24,085 nt of DNA. It comes from Candidatus Methanoplasma sp. (GTDB taxonomy: Archaea > Thermoplasmatota > Thermoplasmata > Methanomassiliicoccales > Methanomethylophilaceae). Of the stretch, positions 7,631-16,500 are shown one piece after another. The position numbers were made by a program, and so were the translations under genes. Below the pieces are notes generated by a model that did not search any database, was not told where the DNA came from, and was given only the letters and a program-made list of their open reading frames with translations. Location: NCBI GenBank assembly GCA_031288985.1, contig JAITQH010000070.1:1-24085 (forward strand), given 5' to 3'. The first letter of the stretch is position 1. Each line of letters opens with the position of its first letter.

Positions 7631-9573
7631 GCGAACCTCACTGCCACCAGCAATGCCACCAGCACGATCAGTATGTATCCGAAGTACGACTGTATGTTGC
7701 CGTTCTGCGTCCTCCCCACATATCTTGCCCCTTTCATGAGCAGATTTCCGAGAGGTACGTACAGGCGCTCGACGAAGGGTTCGGCGAATCTTATGCTGTA
7801 TCTTTTGCAATCCTTCGAAGAGTCATCGTCCGACAGCTCGATGACGTCGCCGTACAGCGGATGAAACACCCTGACCAAAGGCTGCGAGAATCCCACAGAG
7901 GAATACTGCATGTCCTCGTTCAGCGGCGTGCCGCAATCCCACGTGGGGGATCTTGCGGCCTTCTTTCCGAACAGTCTGCCGAGGCCGTACACCGCGAACA
8001 CCGCCGCCAGCAGTATGCCTCCGAGCATGGGGACGTTCAGCGTCTCCGCGAGATGCGCAGTGTAGAGGTCGTCTGAGGGGATCCCGGAGGCCGCGCCGAC
8101 GCCTCTCGCCAACCGATCCATGATGTCCGTTGCGAATATGCCCATCGCGAAGCAAAGGGCGGCCAGAAGGACCATGGGAGCCAGCGCCGACGCGCCGACC
8201 TTCTCGGGCACATATCTTTTTGCTCTCGGTCTTCCGAGGAACATGAACCCGTACAGGCGGGCGTAGGACACGGCGGCCATCATGCCGCTGATGCCGAGCA
8301 CGGCGACGCCCAGCGGAAGGATTATCTCCGTCATGTGGAGTCCTTCGCCGCCCATCATGGACTGCACCATGAGCCATTCCCCTGCGAATCCGTTGAACGG
8401 CGGGACCGCCGCCATTGAAAGTATGGCGATGAGCGAGACTATCGAGAAGGCAGGCATGAGCTTCGCGAGGCCGCCCATCCTCTCGATGGCGGTCTCTCCG
8501 GTGCAGTCCTCCGCGCTCCCCACCGTGAGCATTATAAGTGATTTGAAGACCGAGTGGTTCACGGTGTGGAACAGTCCGGCCACGAGCACCATCGTAATCA
8601 GCCCCGACGATCCGCCGTTGGAGAACAGGATCCCCAAAGAGAAACACAGAAGCACCAGCGCCATGTTCTCCATGCTTGAGTATGCCAATATCCTCTTCGG
8701 CTCTGTCTGGACCAGCGATTCCAAAGCCCCCCAGATGGCCGTGAATGCGGATGCGGCCATAAGGACGGCCGCGAGAACGTACATCTCCTCCGATGCTCCG
8801 ATGTAGCCGAACACGCTTTTGAAAAGGATCAGCACGGCCGCGTTGGACGACACCGTGGACATAAGGGCGGATGTGTGCGTGGGCGCAGAAGAATACAGAT
8901 CCGGCATCCACGCATGGAATGGTATGAGGCCGAGTTTGGCCCCGAATCCCACGAAAAGCAGGATTATGGCGCCGCAGGATGCGGGGACGCCCATGACCGC
9001 GCCGAGGCCGGACCACGACGAGAGCGTCTGACCGTCCGCATACGACATCATGACCAGGAACGAACAGATGACCATCAGTCCGCCTATGTGGGCGATCACA
9101 AAGAACTTCCACGCGGCGGCGCCGTTCTTCCCTCTGAGAGACATAAGGAACGTTGCAAGGGTGACGGTTTCCCAGGCCATGAGAATCAGCAGCACCGTAT
9201 CGGCGCACATGGCCGTGACGCATGCGATGTACAGCACGCAGGCCAGCGACGCATACTTTCCGCTGCGCGGGGCGGAGGCGGAGCGCAGCATATGCGCCAG
9301 CACGGCAAGGAACACGATCGACGATACGGAGATCACGATCGACGAGAGTTCGTCCATAAGGACGGAGTAAGGCCCCCAGGCAGACGGAATCGGAAATGTA
9401 TACGAGATGTTTCCGCCGTACAGGAACAGAGGGTATGCCAATATGCCCATGAGGGCGGACCAACCGCACAGAGACGCCGACGCGCACCGTGCGTATTTGA
9501 ACGGAACCATACCTACGGCGGCGCCGAAAATGGCCGGTATGAACATCAGACACAGGTACAATTCGTCATACAT
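7627..9573 (-). CDS. HyfB/NuoL-like antiporter subunit of Ehr-type complex
   Basis: This is a 648-residue polytopic antiporter-like subunit and the first gene of the operon. Key residues: E135 in LILMAWETVTL, K213 and H220 in AKLGLIPFHAWMPDLYSSAPT, and K344 in HSVFKSLIM. VPPFNGFAGEW follows. The C-terminal tail is of the HyfB/HycC kind: a WDCGTPLNEDMQYSS segment, GFSQPLVRVFHPLYG, and a final helix after QSYFGYIL. I chose ATG 9573 because a GGTG ribosome site lies about 7 bases upstream. A TTG at 9597 in the same frame is possible but poorer. With the HyfF-like subunit it gives the complex two antiporter modules, against three in E. coli Hyf and one in Hyc. Confidence 0.9.
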   Translation of the reverse strand: MYDELYLCLMFIPAIFGAAVGMVPFKYARCASASLCGWSALMGILAYPLFLYGGNISYTFPIPSAWGPYSVLMDELSSIVISVSSIVFLAVLAHMLRSASAPRSGKYASLACVLYIACVTAMCADTVLLILMAWETVTLATFLMSLRGKNGAAAWKFFVIAHIGGLMVICSFLVMMSYADGQTLSSWSGLGAVMGVPASCGAIILLFVGFGAKLGLIPFHAWMPDLYSSAPTHTSALMSTVSSNAAVLILFKSVFGYIGASEEMYVLAAVLMAASAFTAIWGALESLVQTEPKRILAYSSMENMALVLLCFSLGILFSNGGSSGLITMVLVAGLFHTVNHSVFKSLIMLTVGSAEDCTGETAIERMGGLAKLMPAFSIVSLIAILSMAAVPPFNGFAGEWLMVQSMMGGEGLHMTEIILPLGVAVLGISGMMAAVSYARLYGFMFLGRPRAKRYVPEKVGASALAPMVLLAALCFAMGIFATDIMDRLARGVGAASGIPSDDLYTAHLAETLNVPMLGGILLAAVFAVYGLGRLFGKKAARSPTWDCGTPLNEDMQYSSVGFSQPLVRVFHPLYGDVIELSDDDSSKDCKRYSIRFAEPFVERLYVPLGNLLMKGARYVGRTQNGNIQSYFGYILIVLVALLVAVRFA

Positions 9574-9651
9574 CTGAAACACCGCGCGCCCCTTCAAGAT
9601 CCGACATGTTTGTACCAGATGCTCCGCCGTTTTGCTTACTGCCCATTATCG

Positions 9652-9665
9652 GACACTAATAAAAT
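9652..9665 (-). promoter_or_regulatory. Candidate promoter of the Ehr-type operon
   Basis: The 108-bp gap between the operon start and the VIT-like gene contains an AT-rich minus-strand patch reading ATTTTATTA, the only TATA-like sequence there. It would give a 5' leader of roughly 50-60 bases before ATG 9573, so the operon probably has its own promoter. Confidence 0.4.
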
Positions 9666-9681
9666 GCTTTTGTCTGCGGGA

Positions 9682-10356
9682 TCAGCCGCCGAAGTATGCC
9701 GCAAAATACGTCAGAGCAAGGGCCAGCACGGTCATGGAGACGCCTGTGGCGGCCTTTCTCCGCAGCCTGCCCTGCGGCTCCAGATAGAATCCGGTGACGA
9801 ACAGGCACAGCGACGCCGCGACGGCCGCCGCCAGAAGCGCGAGGTGCAGATCGTCCACGAGAAGCAGGCAGAGGACAAGCGGCACGGTGGTGAGCATTGT
9901 TATCACGAAACACGCGACCGCGCTCTTCAGCATGTTCCTTCTGCTTGTTCTGATCTCTTCTTTGGATCCCACCTCGCTTTGAAGGATCATATCCACGAGC
10001 TTCGCTTTGGCTTCTTCGGTGACGGCGTCGAGTATGGTGCCGTCCAACGCGTCGTGCACCTTCGCGAAGTGTTCAGAGGTGTTGCAGCACCCTTCCCCGC
10101 TCAGTATCTCGACGTAACGCCGATGGGCGGTGACGTCCATCCTGAAGAACACATACATGTCTATCGTCCCCCATACGAAATTCATCCCAAGGATGAGGAT
10201 GACGATATCCCAAGGAGAACTGAATTTTATGAAGCCGATCTGGGCAGAAGCGATGAAGATAAGAGACATCACGAACCCGTATATCGTCTCCTGGGTCGCG
10301 AGTTCCGGACCCGTATAACTCACCAGTTTCCCGATCGGTCCCGTCAACCGCGTCAT
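9682..10356 (-). CDS. VIT1/CCC1-related integral membrane protein
   Basis: This 224-residue protein has about five membrane segments (roughly 23-43, 48-71, 142-168, 170-191 and 202-222) and a hydrophilic middle of about 70 residues. The pattern GMNFVWGTIDMYVFF in the second helix, then a central soluble segment, then a VPLVLCLLLVDD helix pair, resembles short prokaryotic proteins annotated as VIT1/CCC1 transporter family. Those are linked to iron or manganese transport in eukaryotes; the function of the short prokaryotic forms is uncertain. ATG 10356 has a TATA box about 28 bp upstream and no ribosome site, so it is probably leaderless. The assignment is by remembered pattern only. Confidence 0.58.
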   Translation of the reverse strand: MTRLTGPIGKLVSYTGPELATQETIYGFVMSLIFIASAQIGFIKFSSPWDIVILILGMNFVWGTIDMYVFFRMDVTAHRRYVEILSGEGCCNTSEHFAKVHDALDGTILDAVTEEAKAKLVDMILQSEVGSKEEIRTSRRNMLKSAVACFVITMLTTVPLVLCLLLVDDLHLALLAAAVAASLCLFVTGFYLEPQGRLRRKAATGVSMTVLALALTYFAAYFGG

Positions 10357-10379
10357 CGCCGCATCATTGCATGACGTTC

Positions 10380-10388
10380 ATAAATAAA
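10380..10388 (-). promoter_or_regulatory. TATA box for the VIT1/CCC1-like gene
   Basis: The minus strand reads TTTATTTAT centred about 28 bp before ATG 10356, in otherwise GC-rich sequence. The spacing fits a leaderless transcript separate from the MarR/MFS unit. Confidence 0.5.
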
Positions 10389-10441
10389 CTTGCCGCGCAC
10401 GGCGCGGGCGCGCCGAAACCGCCGTTCCGACGCCAAAAACT

Positions 10442-10924
10442 TCAAAATCCGCAGCCGCGGGAGTTGTCGTCAAGCTTCTCTTCGGAGTCTATGTTGGACC
10501 GCATCTTCTCCATGACCGACATCACAGTGAGTATGTCCTCTTCGGGTATGCCGTCCGTATAGTCGACGAAGGCGTCGTCGATCACTTTCTTCAGGTCGGC
10601 CGCGAGGGTCCGACCCTTTACTGTGAGGAACACTTTGTATTTTCGGCTCTTCTCGTTGTCTCTGTCGTCGTACACGAACCCGCGCTCCGTCAGGAAGGCT
10701 ATGGCGCGGGTCGTGTGCGCCTTATCCACGCAGAGGCTGTTGGACAGATCCTTCAGAGTGGCCCCGTCGGCGGCAAGCGTGGCAATGAAGATCATGTGCA
10801 TCTTCGCAAGGCCGTGCTCTCCAAGGACCCCCTGGCACCTGCGCAGGAGATCCTTGGATATGGTGCGGGCGACTATGGGCGCAAAAGCGCACCATGCCTG
10901 CGCCGCATCATTACTGTCCGTCAT
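10442..10924 (-). CDS. MarR-family transcriptional regulator
   Basis: This 160-residue protein has a winged helix-turn-helix core at about 54-105: ATLKDLSNSLCVDKAHTTRA as the HTH and DDRDNEKSRKYKVFLTVKG as the charged wing. Helical arms on both sides serve dimerisation. It begins inside the end of the MFS exporter gene (14-bp overlap) and has GAGGGTG as a ribosome site, so it is co-transcribed with the exporter. MarR proteins next to efflux pumps usually repress the pump until a toxic ligand binds. The inverted repeat at the exporter start (12571-12621) is a candidate operator. The C-terminal acidic tail is not a recognised domain. Confidence 0.87.
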   Translation of the reverse strand: MTDSNDAAQAWCAFAPIVARTISKDLLRRCQGVLGEHGLAKMHMIFIATLAADGATLKDLSNSLCVDKAHTTRAIAFLTERGFVYDDRDNEKSRKYKVFLTVKGRTLAADLKKVIDDAFVDYTDGIPEEDILTVMSVMEKMRSNIDSEEKLDDNSRGCGF

Positions 10925-12584
10925 TCACACCCTCTTCCGAATACGCAAGACCTTCCGGCCCCCAGTTCGTTTGGGACAGTGCCTCATTCGCGCCCTCTTC
11001 CGAGTTCACAAGGTTCTCCGGAAGATCCATTTCCTCGGGCGGCTTCCCCTTCATGAAGAATGCCGTGGCCAGCACAAGCAGCACCACGAATGCGCTGCAC
11101 AGGAATGCGAACGTCACGCCTCCCCCGTATGAATCGAGGATCATGTTCACGAACTCGGGCACGCCTCCCGGAAGACCCGACACGGCCGCATACAACTCTG
11201 CGGACCATTTCGAGGGGTCGGAGAGGATATTCATTACGGATGTGGAATGAGGGACCATGCCGAAGATGTCGGAGGGCAGTCTTTCGGCAAGCTCCTTCGC
11301 TATCCTTCCGTTGATTATGGTTGTGAATATTCCCACCGCAACAGTGCTGCCCACGGATCTGAACAGATTGACGGTGGACGTCGTCATCCCCATCTCGTCA
11401 AACTTCGCGCTGTTCTGCGCGGCGATCATGACCACCGACATCACGCAGCCGAATCCCACTCCGGATATGAACAGGAAGAATATGGCCGTAGCCTCGTCGC
11501 TGCCCCGTCCGAGGGTCGACAGCAGCACCATGCTGATCGCGGTTATTATCGGCCCGGCTATGAGCCAAGGACGATACCCCGTCCTGCGGACGGTGAAACC
11601 GCTGAGCAACGATGTGATCATCATGCCTGCCACAAGCGGCAGCAAGATCATCCCTGTGTTCGTGGCGGAGATGCCCACGACGGCCTGCATGAACACGGCC
11701 ATGTACGTCATGACCCCCATCAGACCTATTCCGAAGATCAGCATGGTCACAGCGCAGCATATGAACATCTTGTTCCTGAACAGGCTGGGCCGGATGACCG
11801 CATCCTTTGCCCTGATCTCAGTGAATATGAACGCCGCGATCAGCGCAACGGCCGTCGCCACCATCACGACGGTCTCGACGCTAAGCCAGGCGAAATCCAC
11901 GCCGACCCATGTGAAGAACAGCAGGAGCACCAGAAGGAACGCGGACAGGAAGGCCATTCCAAGATAGTCCACATTGACCTTGTCCTGTAAAACCGGCTTC
12001 GGGAACTTCTTTGCCGCGAGCAGGAGCGCAACGGCGCCGATGGGCAGGTTGACGAAGAACACCCAGTGCCAGCTGACGTTGTCCGTCAGGAATCCACCGA
12101 CGAACGGCCCTATGCACATGGCAACGGCGAACACCGCTCCCAGCATCCCCTGTATCTTGCCTCTCTCGGCGGGGGAATAAAGATCGGCGACGGTGGCCGT
12201 GGCCACAGGTATCAGTATGCCTCCGCCGACTCCCTGTATGGCGCGGAATGCTATCAGCTGCGTCATGTTCCCGCTTATCCCGCAGAGCACGGAGCCGAGA
12301 AGGAATACCGTCAGGCCTATCAGGAACAGAGGCTTGCGCCCGTATTGGTCGGACAGCTTTCCCGCCAGCGGGATCATTATCGTTTCGCAGAGCATGAACC
12401 CTGTGAAGACCCAACTGTATTCCCCGTACCCGTTGAAATCTATCATGATCGCGTTGATGGCGGTCGCCACCACGGTCCCGTCGAGACATGCTATGAACAT
12501 GCCGAGCGAGAGCCCGATCATTATGGATGCCCTGGTCTTCCTGTCGATGTTGGACCAGTGCATGCCGCTTGTTTCGTTTGACAT
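10911..12584 (-). CDS. MFS multidrug exporter, DHA2 (EmrB/QacA-like, 14-helix) family
   Basis: This 557-residue major facilitator protein has the usual length for the 14-helix DHA2 drug:H+ antiporters. Visible motifs: LDGTVVATAI in helix 1 (34-43, with D35), motif A GKLSDQYGRKP at 75-85, RAIQGVGGG at 114-122, motif C around GAVFAVAMCIGPFVGG at 149-164, and WHWVFFVNLPIG at 172-183, which is typical of this subfamily. It would export amphipathic drugs or metabolites from the cell. The hydrophilic C-terminus (about 515-557) has a near-repeat ending in NSEEGANEALSQ and YSEEGVNDGQ. ATG 12584 has only a weak purine stretch upstream. It forms a two-gene operon with the MarR gene. Confidence 0.92.
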   Translation of the reverse strand: MSNETSGMHWSNIDRKTRASIMIGLSLGMFIACLDGTVVATAINAIMIDFNGYGEYSWVFTGFMLCETIMIPLAGKLSDQYGRKPLFLIGLTVFLLGSVLCGISGNMTQLIAFRAIQGVGGGILIPVATATVADLYSPAERGKIQGMLGAVFAVAMCIGPFVGGFLTDNVSWHWVFFVNLPIGAVALLLAAKKFPKPVLQDKVNVDYLGMAFLSAFLLVLLLFFTWVGVDFAWLSVETVVMVATAVALIAAFIFTEIRAKDAVIRPSLFRNKMFICCAVTMLIFGIGLMGVMTYMAVFMQAVVGISATNTGMILLPLVAGMMITSLLSGFTVRRTGYRPWLIAGPIITAISMVLLSTLGRGSDEATAIFFLFISGVGFGCVMSVVMIAAQNSAKFDEMGMTTSTVNLFRSVGSTVAVGIFTTIINGRIAKELAERLPSDIFGMVPHSTSVMNILSDPSKWSAELYAAVSGLPGGVPEFVNMILDSYGGGVTFAFLCSAFVVLLVLATAFFMKGKPPEEMDLPENLVNSEEGANEALSQTNWGPEGLAYSEEGVNDGQ

Positions 12585-12621
12585 CTTAAATCAGTTCCTC
12601 GGCCCTTAGGGCAAACGAAAC
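12571..12621. repeat. Perfect 10-bp inverted repeat across the MFS start, with an inner palindrome
   Basis: GTTTCGTTTG at 12571-12580 is matched by its exact reverse complement CAAACGAAAC at 12612-12621. The exporter start codon (12582-12584) lies between the arms. A second palindrome GCCC-TTA-GGGC occupies 12602-12612. The upstream arm falls close to the expected transcription start. It could be a two-half-site operator for the MarR protein, or a leader-RNA hairpin enclosing the start codon. Confidence 0.6.
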
Positions 12622-12638
12622 CCTCAATCACAGAAGTG

Positions 12639-12648
12639 TATATAAATA
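12639..12648 (-). promoter_or_regulatory. TATA box for the MFS-MarR operon (near-symmetric)
   Basis: The minus strand reads TATTTATATA about 60 bp before ATG 12584, giving a leader of roughly 30-35 bases. The plus strand reads TATATAAATA and could drive transcription to the right as well. An imperfect palindrome GTTGATAAC abuts it at 12650-12658. Confidence 0.6.
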
Positions 12649-12651
12649 TGT

Positions 12652-13033
12652 TGATAACTCAATTTATTTTTGCGGAATTCATCACAGGATCGTTCCGAAA
12701 CACGGAACATGCCGCGCCTCCGACCCTTTCGAATGGCGGCACGGCGCGGCCTCGCGGAACCGTCGATCCCGAGGATCGGAAGGGCGACCGCGGCGTGCAG
12801 AGAACACGGACGATGGGGCAGGCGTCATGAGGCCGATGCGCACAATGCCGAGCGCGTACGTACGGAAGGATGATGCGGAGATCATCTCCGAAAGATCGTA
12901 TTGCGGCCATGACCGCACCGCATTGCAGACATATAGAAGAATCATATTGCGGGAGCGCATCTGCGGGCAACCGTGCAAAATTCGGCCGCCTGAAATCAAA
13001 AGCGGCGTTTCATGCGGGGAAACCTGATTTTTC
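12652..13033 (+). other. Unassigned intergenic stretch rich in hairpins; candidate non-coding RNA
   Basis: No reading frame here has a ribosome site or a recognisable protein, though random frames stay open because of high GC. Instead there are many strong stems. GTTCCG/CGGAAC closes at 12692-12708. GCCGCGCC (12711-12718) pairs with GGCGCGGC (12743-12750), with a further bulged stem inside. CGCG plus GTCG (12753-12765) pairs with CGACCGCG (12785-12792) around ATCC/GGAT. CGGAGA/TCTCCG lies at 12876-12890, and GCCGC/GCGGC at 12985-13006. A TATA-like element lies at the left end and a T5 run at 13028-13032. I compared it by eye with SRP RNA and RNase P RNA and did not find their conserved cores. 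The strand is a guess. Confidence 0.3.
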
Positions 13034-13044
13034 ATTGATAATCG

Positions 13045-13052
13045 TTATATAT
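13045..13052 (+). promoter_or_regulatory. TATA box for tRNA-Lys
   Basis: TTATATAT lies about 40 bp before the mature tRNA 5' end, which would give a short 5' leader for RNase P to remove. It is the only such element between the T-run at 13028-13032 and the tRNA. Confidence 0.6.
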
Positions 13053-13091
13053 GAGCACCTGTTCATCCGCCCACGAGCTTAAGATATCCAA

Positions 13092-13165
13092 GGGCCTGTA
13101 GCTCAGCTAGGTAGAGCATCTGACTTTTAATCAGGTGGTCAAGGGTTCGAATCCCTTCAGGCCCG
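13092..13165 (+). tRNA. tRNA-Lys (anticodon UUU)
   Basis: A full cloverleaf can be drawn. The acceptor stem GGGCCTG pairs with CAGGCCC (13158-13164), with discriminator G13165. The D arm is GCTC...GAGC. The anticodon stem TCTGA/TCAGG has loop CTTTTAA and anticodon TTT at 13126-13128. The T arm is AAGGG-TTCGAAT-CCCTT. There is no intron, and CCA is not encoded. It lies 124 bp upstream of rpoH on the same strand. Confidence 0.96.
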
Positions 13166-13217
13166 CTGTGGGTTCTCATGAGCGATCGACGGCCAGATCA
13201 AGTATGAGGAAAAAGCA

Positions 13218-13289
13218 ATGACGCAGACGAACTTCTTAAACGCATTTCCCGCGGACCGGGAGCGGGGCATTACATCAGAAGGTGAATAA
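13218..13289 (+). CDS. Possible 23-codon upstream ORF abutting rpoH
   Basis: ATG 13218, preceded by GAGGA about seven bases upstream, opens a 23-codon frame (MTQTNFLNAF...). Its TAA (13287-13289) touches the rpoH GTG directly. This spacing would suit translational coupling of a leader peptide to rpoH. Against it, a TATA-like patch lies inside the frame, so the main transcript may start downstream. No homology is recognised; a chance frame of this length is quite possible. Confidence 0.22.
   Translation: MTQTNFLNAFPADRERGITSEGE
13233..13240 (+). promoter_or_regulatory. Weak TATA-like element ahead of rpoH
   Basis: TTCTTAAA about 53 bp before the GTG of rpoH is the best TATA-like match between the tRNA and rpoH, giving a leader of about 30 bases that would include the ribosome site. 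Alternatively the operon is read through from the tRNA promoter. Confidence 0.35.
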
Positions 13290-13556
13290 GTGGCAACAGA
13301 CAATATTTCGTTCAACGTACTCAAGCACGTCCTAGTGCCGGAACACCATCTCCTTTCAGAAGGAGAAGCGGAGGAGATCCTCAACAATATGGGGATGACT
13401 CGCGATCAGCTTCCCAAAGTAAGGAACAACGATGCAGGGGTGAAAGTGCTGGAAAGCATACACGGCCCGATAGCGGAGGGGCGCGTGGTGCGCATAGTAA
13501 GAAAAAGCGAGACGGCCCAGGAGTTCGTGGCGTACAGACTGGTGACAAAGGGGTGA
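13290..13556 (+). CDS. rpoH: DNA-directed RNA polymerase subunit H (Rpo5)
   Basis: This 88-residue archaeal RNAP subunit H corresponds to the C-terminal domain of eukaryotic Rpb5. The family start NVLKHVLVPEHHLLSEGEAE and the middle QLPKVRNNDAGVKVL are clear, and the C-terminus ends in the expected VAYRLV strand. It forms part of the polymerase jaw that grips downstream DNA. GTG 13290 is chosen because AAGGTGA lies just upstream and the protein starts right at the family start. It leads the polymerase operon. Its stop overlaps the ribosome site of rpoB, which begins four bases later. Confidence 0.96.
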   Translation: MATDNISFNVLKHVLVPEHHLLSEGEAEEILNNMGMTRDQLPKVRNNDAGVKVLESIHGPIAEGRVVRIVRKSETAQEFVAYRLVTKG

Positions 13557-13560
13557 ACAT

Positions 13561-16500
13561 TTGAGGGATCTTGTAAAGTTATATTTCGCCGAGAAGAATA
13601 TCGTCAACCACCACATATCGTCCTTCGACGACTTTTTGGCCACTCCCGGGAACCCCAACAGCCGGATGCAGAAGATCGTCGATGACATCAGAGTGCCCAC
13701 CGACGACGCCGAGCGCGGGGTGATCAAGCTGGACCCTGAGCGCACGGCCGGCAGGAACATCGAGATAAGAATCGGCAGGAAGAGGGATGAGAACGGCAAC
13801 GTGGACATCCGCGAATCCACAATAAGGATCGAGCCGCCCAAGGTCATGGAGGCCAACGGGTACAGCCACGAGCTGACCCCGATGGAAGCAAGGCTCAGAA
13901 ACCTCAACTATCTTTCGTCCGTGTACGTCCGCTTCGACGTTTTCGAGGACGGAGTGGAAAAGGAGATGCCCGAGAACGAGAGATGGGTGCGCGTCGGCGA
14001 CATGCCGATGATGGTCAGGTCAAGCGGATGCAACCTGAACCAGGGAGCCATGGAAAAGCACCTTGACCGCGGCAAGCTGACCGAAGAGGAGTACCTCAGA
14101 GAGCTTGTGAAGCAGAAGGAGGATCCCAGAGAGCCCGGCGGATACTTCATTATCGGAGGGACGGAGAGGGCGCTCATCACGCTCGAGGATCTGGCGCCCA
14201 ACAGGGTCATGGTCGAGTACAATGAGAAGTACGGCTCGGCCGTGGAGATCGCCAAAGTGTTCTCCCAAAAAGACGGATACCGCGCGCTGACGCTTGTGGA
14301 AAAGAAGAAGGACGGCATGGTCCTGGTGTCCGTGCCCGTGGCGTCGGGATCGATACCGCTCGTTGCTCTCATGAAGGCGCTCGGCATGGAGTCCGACTCC
14401 GAGATATACGACACGATCGTCTCCGACGACGCGATGGCCAACATCGTTTACGCAAACATCGAAAGCTCTCTCGACAAGAAGGCCTACCCTCCCAACGGAT
14501 ATCACAGCAAAGAGGACGCCATACTGTTCCTTGAGAGGAACTTCGCCGCAGGGCAGGCCAAGGAGTATCGGACCAAGAAGGTGGAGAGCATACTCGACCG
14601 TTCGCTCCTGCCCCATCTGGGCGACACGGAAGCGGACCGCATGAAGAAGGCCATATATCTCGGCCGCATCGCCCGCGCCGTCTTGGAGCTTTCCCTTAAG
14701 AAGAGGAAAGAGGACGACAAGGACCACTACGCCAACAAGAGGCTCAAGCTGTCCGGCGACCTGATGGAGGATCTGTTCAGGACCAGCTTCAGCAGCCTCA
14801 TGAAGGATCTGAAATACCAGCTGGAGAGGAACTGGGGAAGGAAAAAGAGCGACTTCAACATATCGTCCTCCATCCGGCCCGACCTTCTCACGCACAAGCT
14901 CCTCCACGCGCTTGCCACCGGCAACTGGGTCGGAGGCCGCGCAGGAGTGTCGCAGTTACTGGACAGGACGTCCAACATGTCTGCCATGTCCCACCTGAGA
15001 AGAATAACCTCCTCACTCACAAGGAGCCAGCCTCACTTCGAGGCCCGTGACCTTCACCCGACGCAATGGGGAAGGCTCTGCCCGTCGGAGACTCCCGAAG
15101 GCCAGAACTGCGGTCTTGTGAAGAACGCGGCGCTCATCATCGACGTTTCCGAAGGATTCCCCGAGGGAGAGGTCAAGTGGATGCTCAAGGAGCTGGGCCT
15201 CGGCTCGGTGAAAGAAGAAGGCACCCGCGTCTATGTGAACGGCGACCTCGTCGGCACACACCGCGACGCGTCTAAGCTGGTCGGAGAGATAAGGGACCGC
15301 AGAAGATACGGTCTTCTGCCGTCCGGCGTCAACATACGCCACGACAGCGAAATGAAAGAAGTCATAATCAACTGCGACGAGGGCCGCCTCAGACGTCCGC
15401 TCATGATCCTGAAGGACGGAAGGACGATGATCTCCAGGAAGCACATCGAAGGGATGCGCGACGGCAAAGTGTCGTGGAACGACCTGTTCCGCGAAGGCAT
15501 CATCGAGTGGGTCGACGCAGAGGAAGAGGAGGACGCACTCGTTCTGGTGGAGCCGTACGGCGTGCCCAGAAGATGCGACCACTGCCAGCATGCCCTGTCC
15601 CCCACGGACGCGGACTGGATGAACCCCGGCAAGGAAGAGAGAGCCGTGCTCAGGTGCAAATGGTGCGGCCAGGATATGACCGTGGACACCAAGATCACCA
15701 AAGAGCACACGCACATGGAGATAGACCCCATGGTGATCCTCGGAGTCGCATCGGGCATCGTTCCGTACCCGGAGCACAATTCCGCACCCCGTGTGACCAT
15801 GGGGGCGGGAATGGCGAAACAGGCCCTCGGCATACCTGCCGCCAACTACCGCATCAGGCCCGACACGAGAGGCCACATAATGCACTATCCGGAGGTGCCG
15901 ATGGTTCAGACCCAGACCATGGAGTACATGGGTTACAACCACCGCCCCGCCGGACAGAACTTCTGCGTCGCCGTGCTGTCTTACCACGGCTACAACATAG
16001 AAGACGCGCTGGTCATGAACAAAAGCTCGGTGCAGAGAGGGCTGGGAAGATCATCCTTCCTGAGATCCTACCGCGCAGAGGAGCGCCGCTACCCCGGCGG
16101 ACAGGAGGATCGTTTTGAGATACCGTCCCCCGACATAATGGGCGCCCGCGCCGACTTTGCATACGCCTCGTTGGGAGATGACGGACTCATATCCCCCGAG
16201 TCGGACGTCAACGGCAGCGACGTCCTGATAGGAAAGACGTCTCCCCCCAGGTTCCTGGAGGAGGAGACAGACTTCCTGACGCCTCAGAAAAGGAGAGAGA
16301 CCTCCGTCACAGTGAGGCCCGGAGAGAAAGGATACGTCGACTCTGTGATGGTGACCGAGTCCGAGAACGGTTCGAGGCTTGTGCGCGTCAAGGTGAGAGA
16401 CGAGAGGATACCCGAGCTGGGCGACAAGTTCTGCTCCAGGTTCGGGCAGAAGGGAGTCGTCGGAAGACTCGTCGACCAGTGCGACATGCCCTTCACGTCC

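Noticed and set aside
7631..7810. A 60-codon N-terminal extension of the HyfC-like protein.
   Set aside because: It lies inside the HyfB-like gene, is arginine-rich antisense-like sequence, and the ATGA overlap at 7630 gives a proper start.
2389..9573. A functional [NiFe] hydrogenase (Ech, Hyf or Mbh).
   Set aside because: All four NiFe cysteine positions are substituted and there is no maturation tail.
12652..13033. SRP RNA or RNase P RNA in the hairpin-rich gap.
   Set aside because: A GGAAGGG stretch recalls the SRP helix 8 loop, but the flanking conserved bases are missing. The RNase P core sequences were not found on either strand.
12659..13035. Several overlapping frames of 60-117 codons in the gap before tRNA-Lys.
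   Set aside because: They have no ribosome sites, no recognisable similarity and contradictory frames; GC-rich DNA gives such frames by chance.
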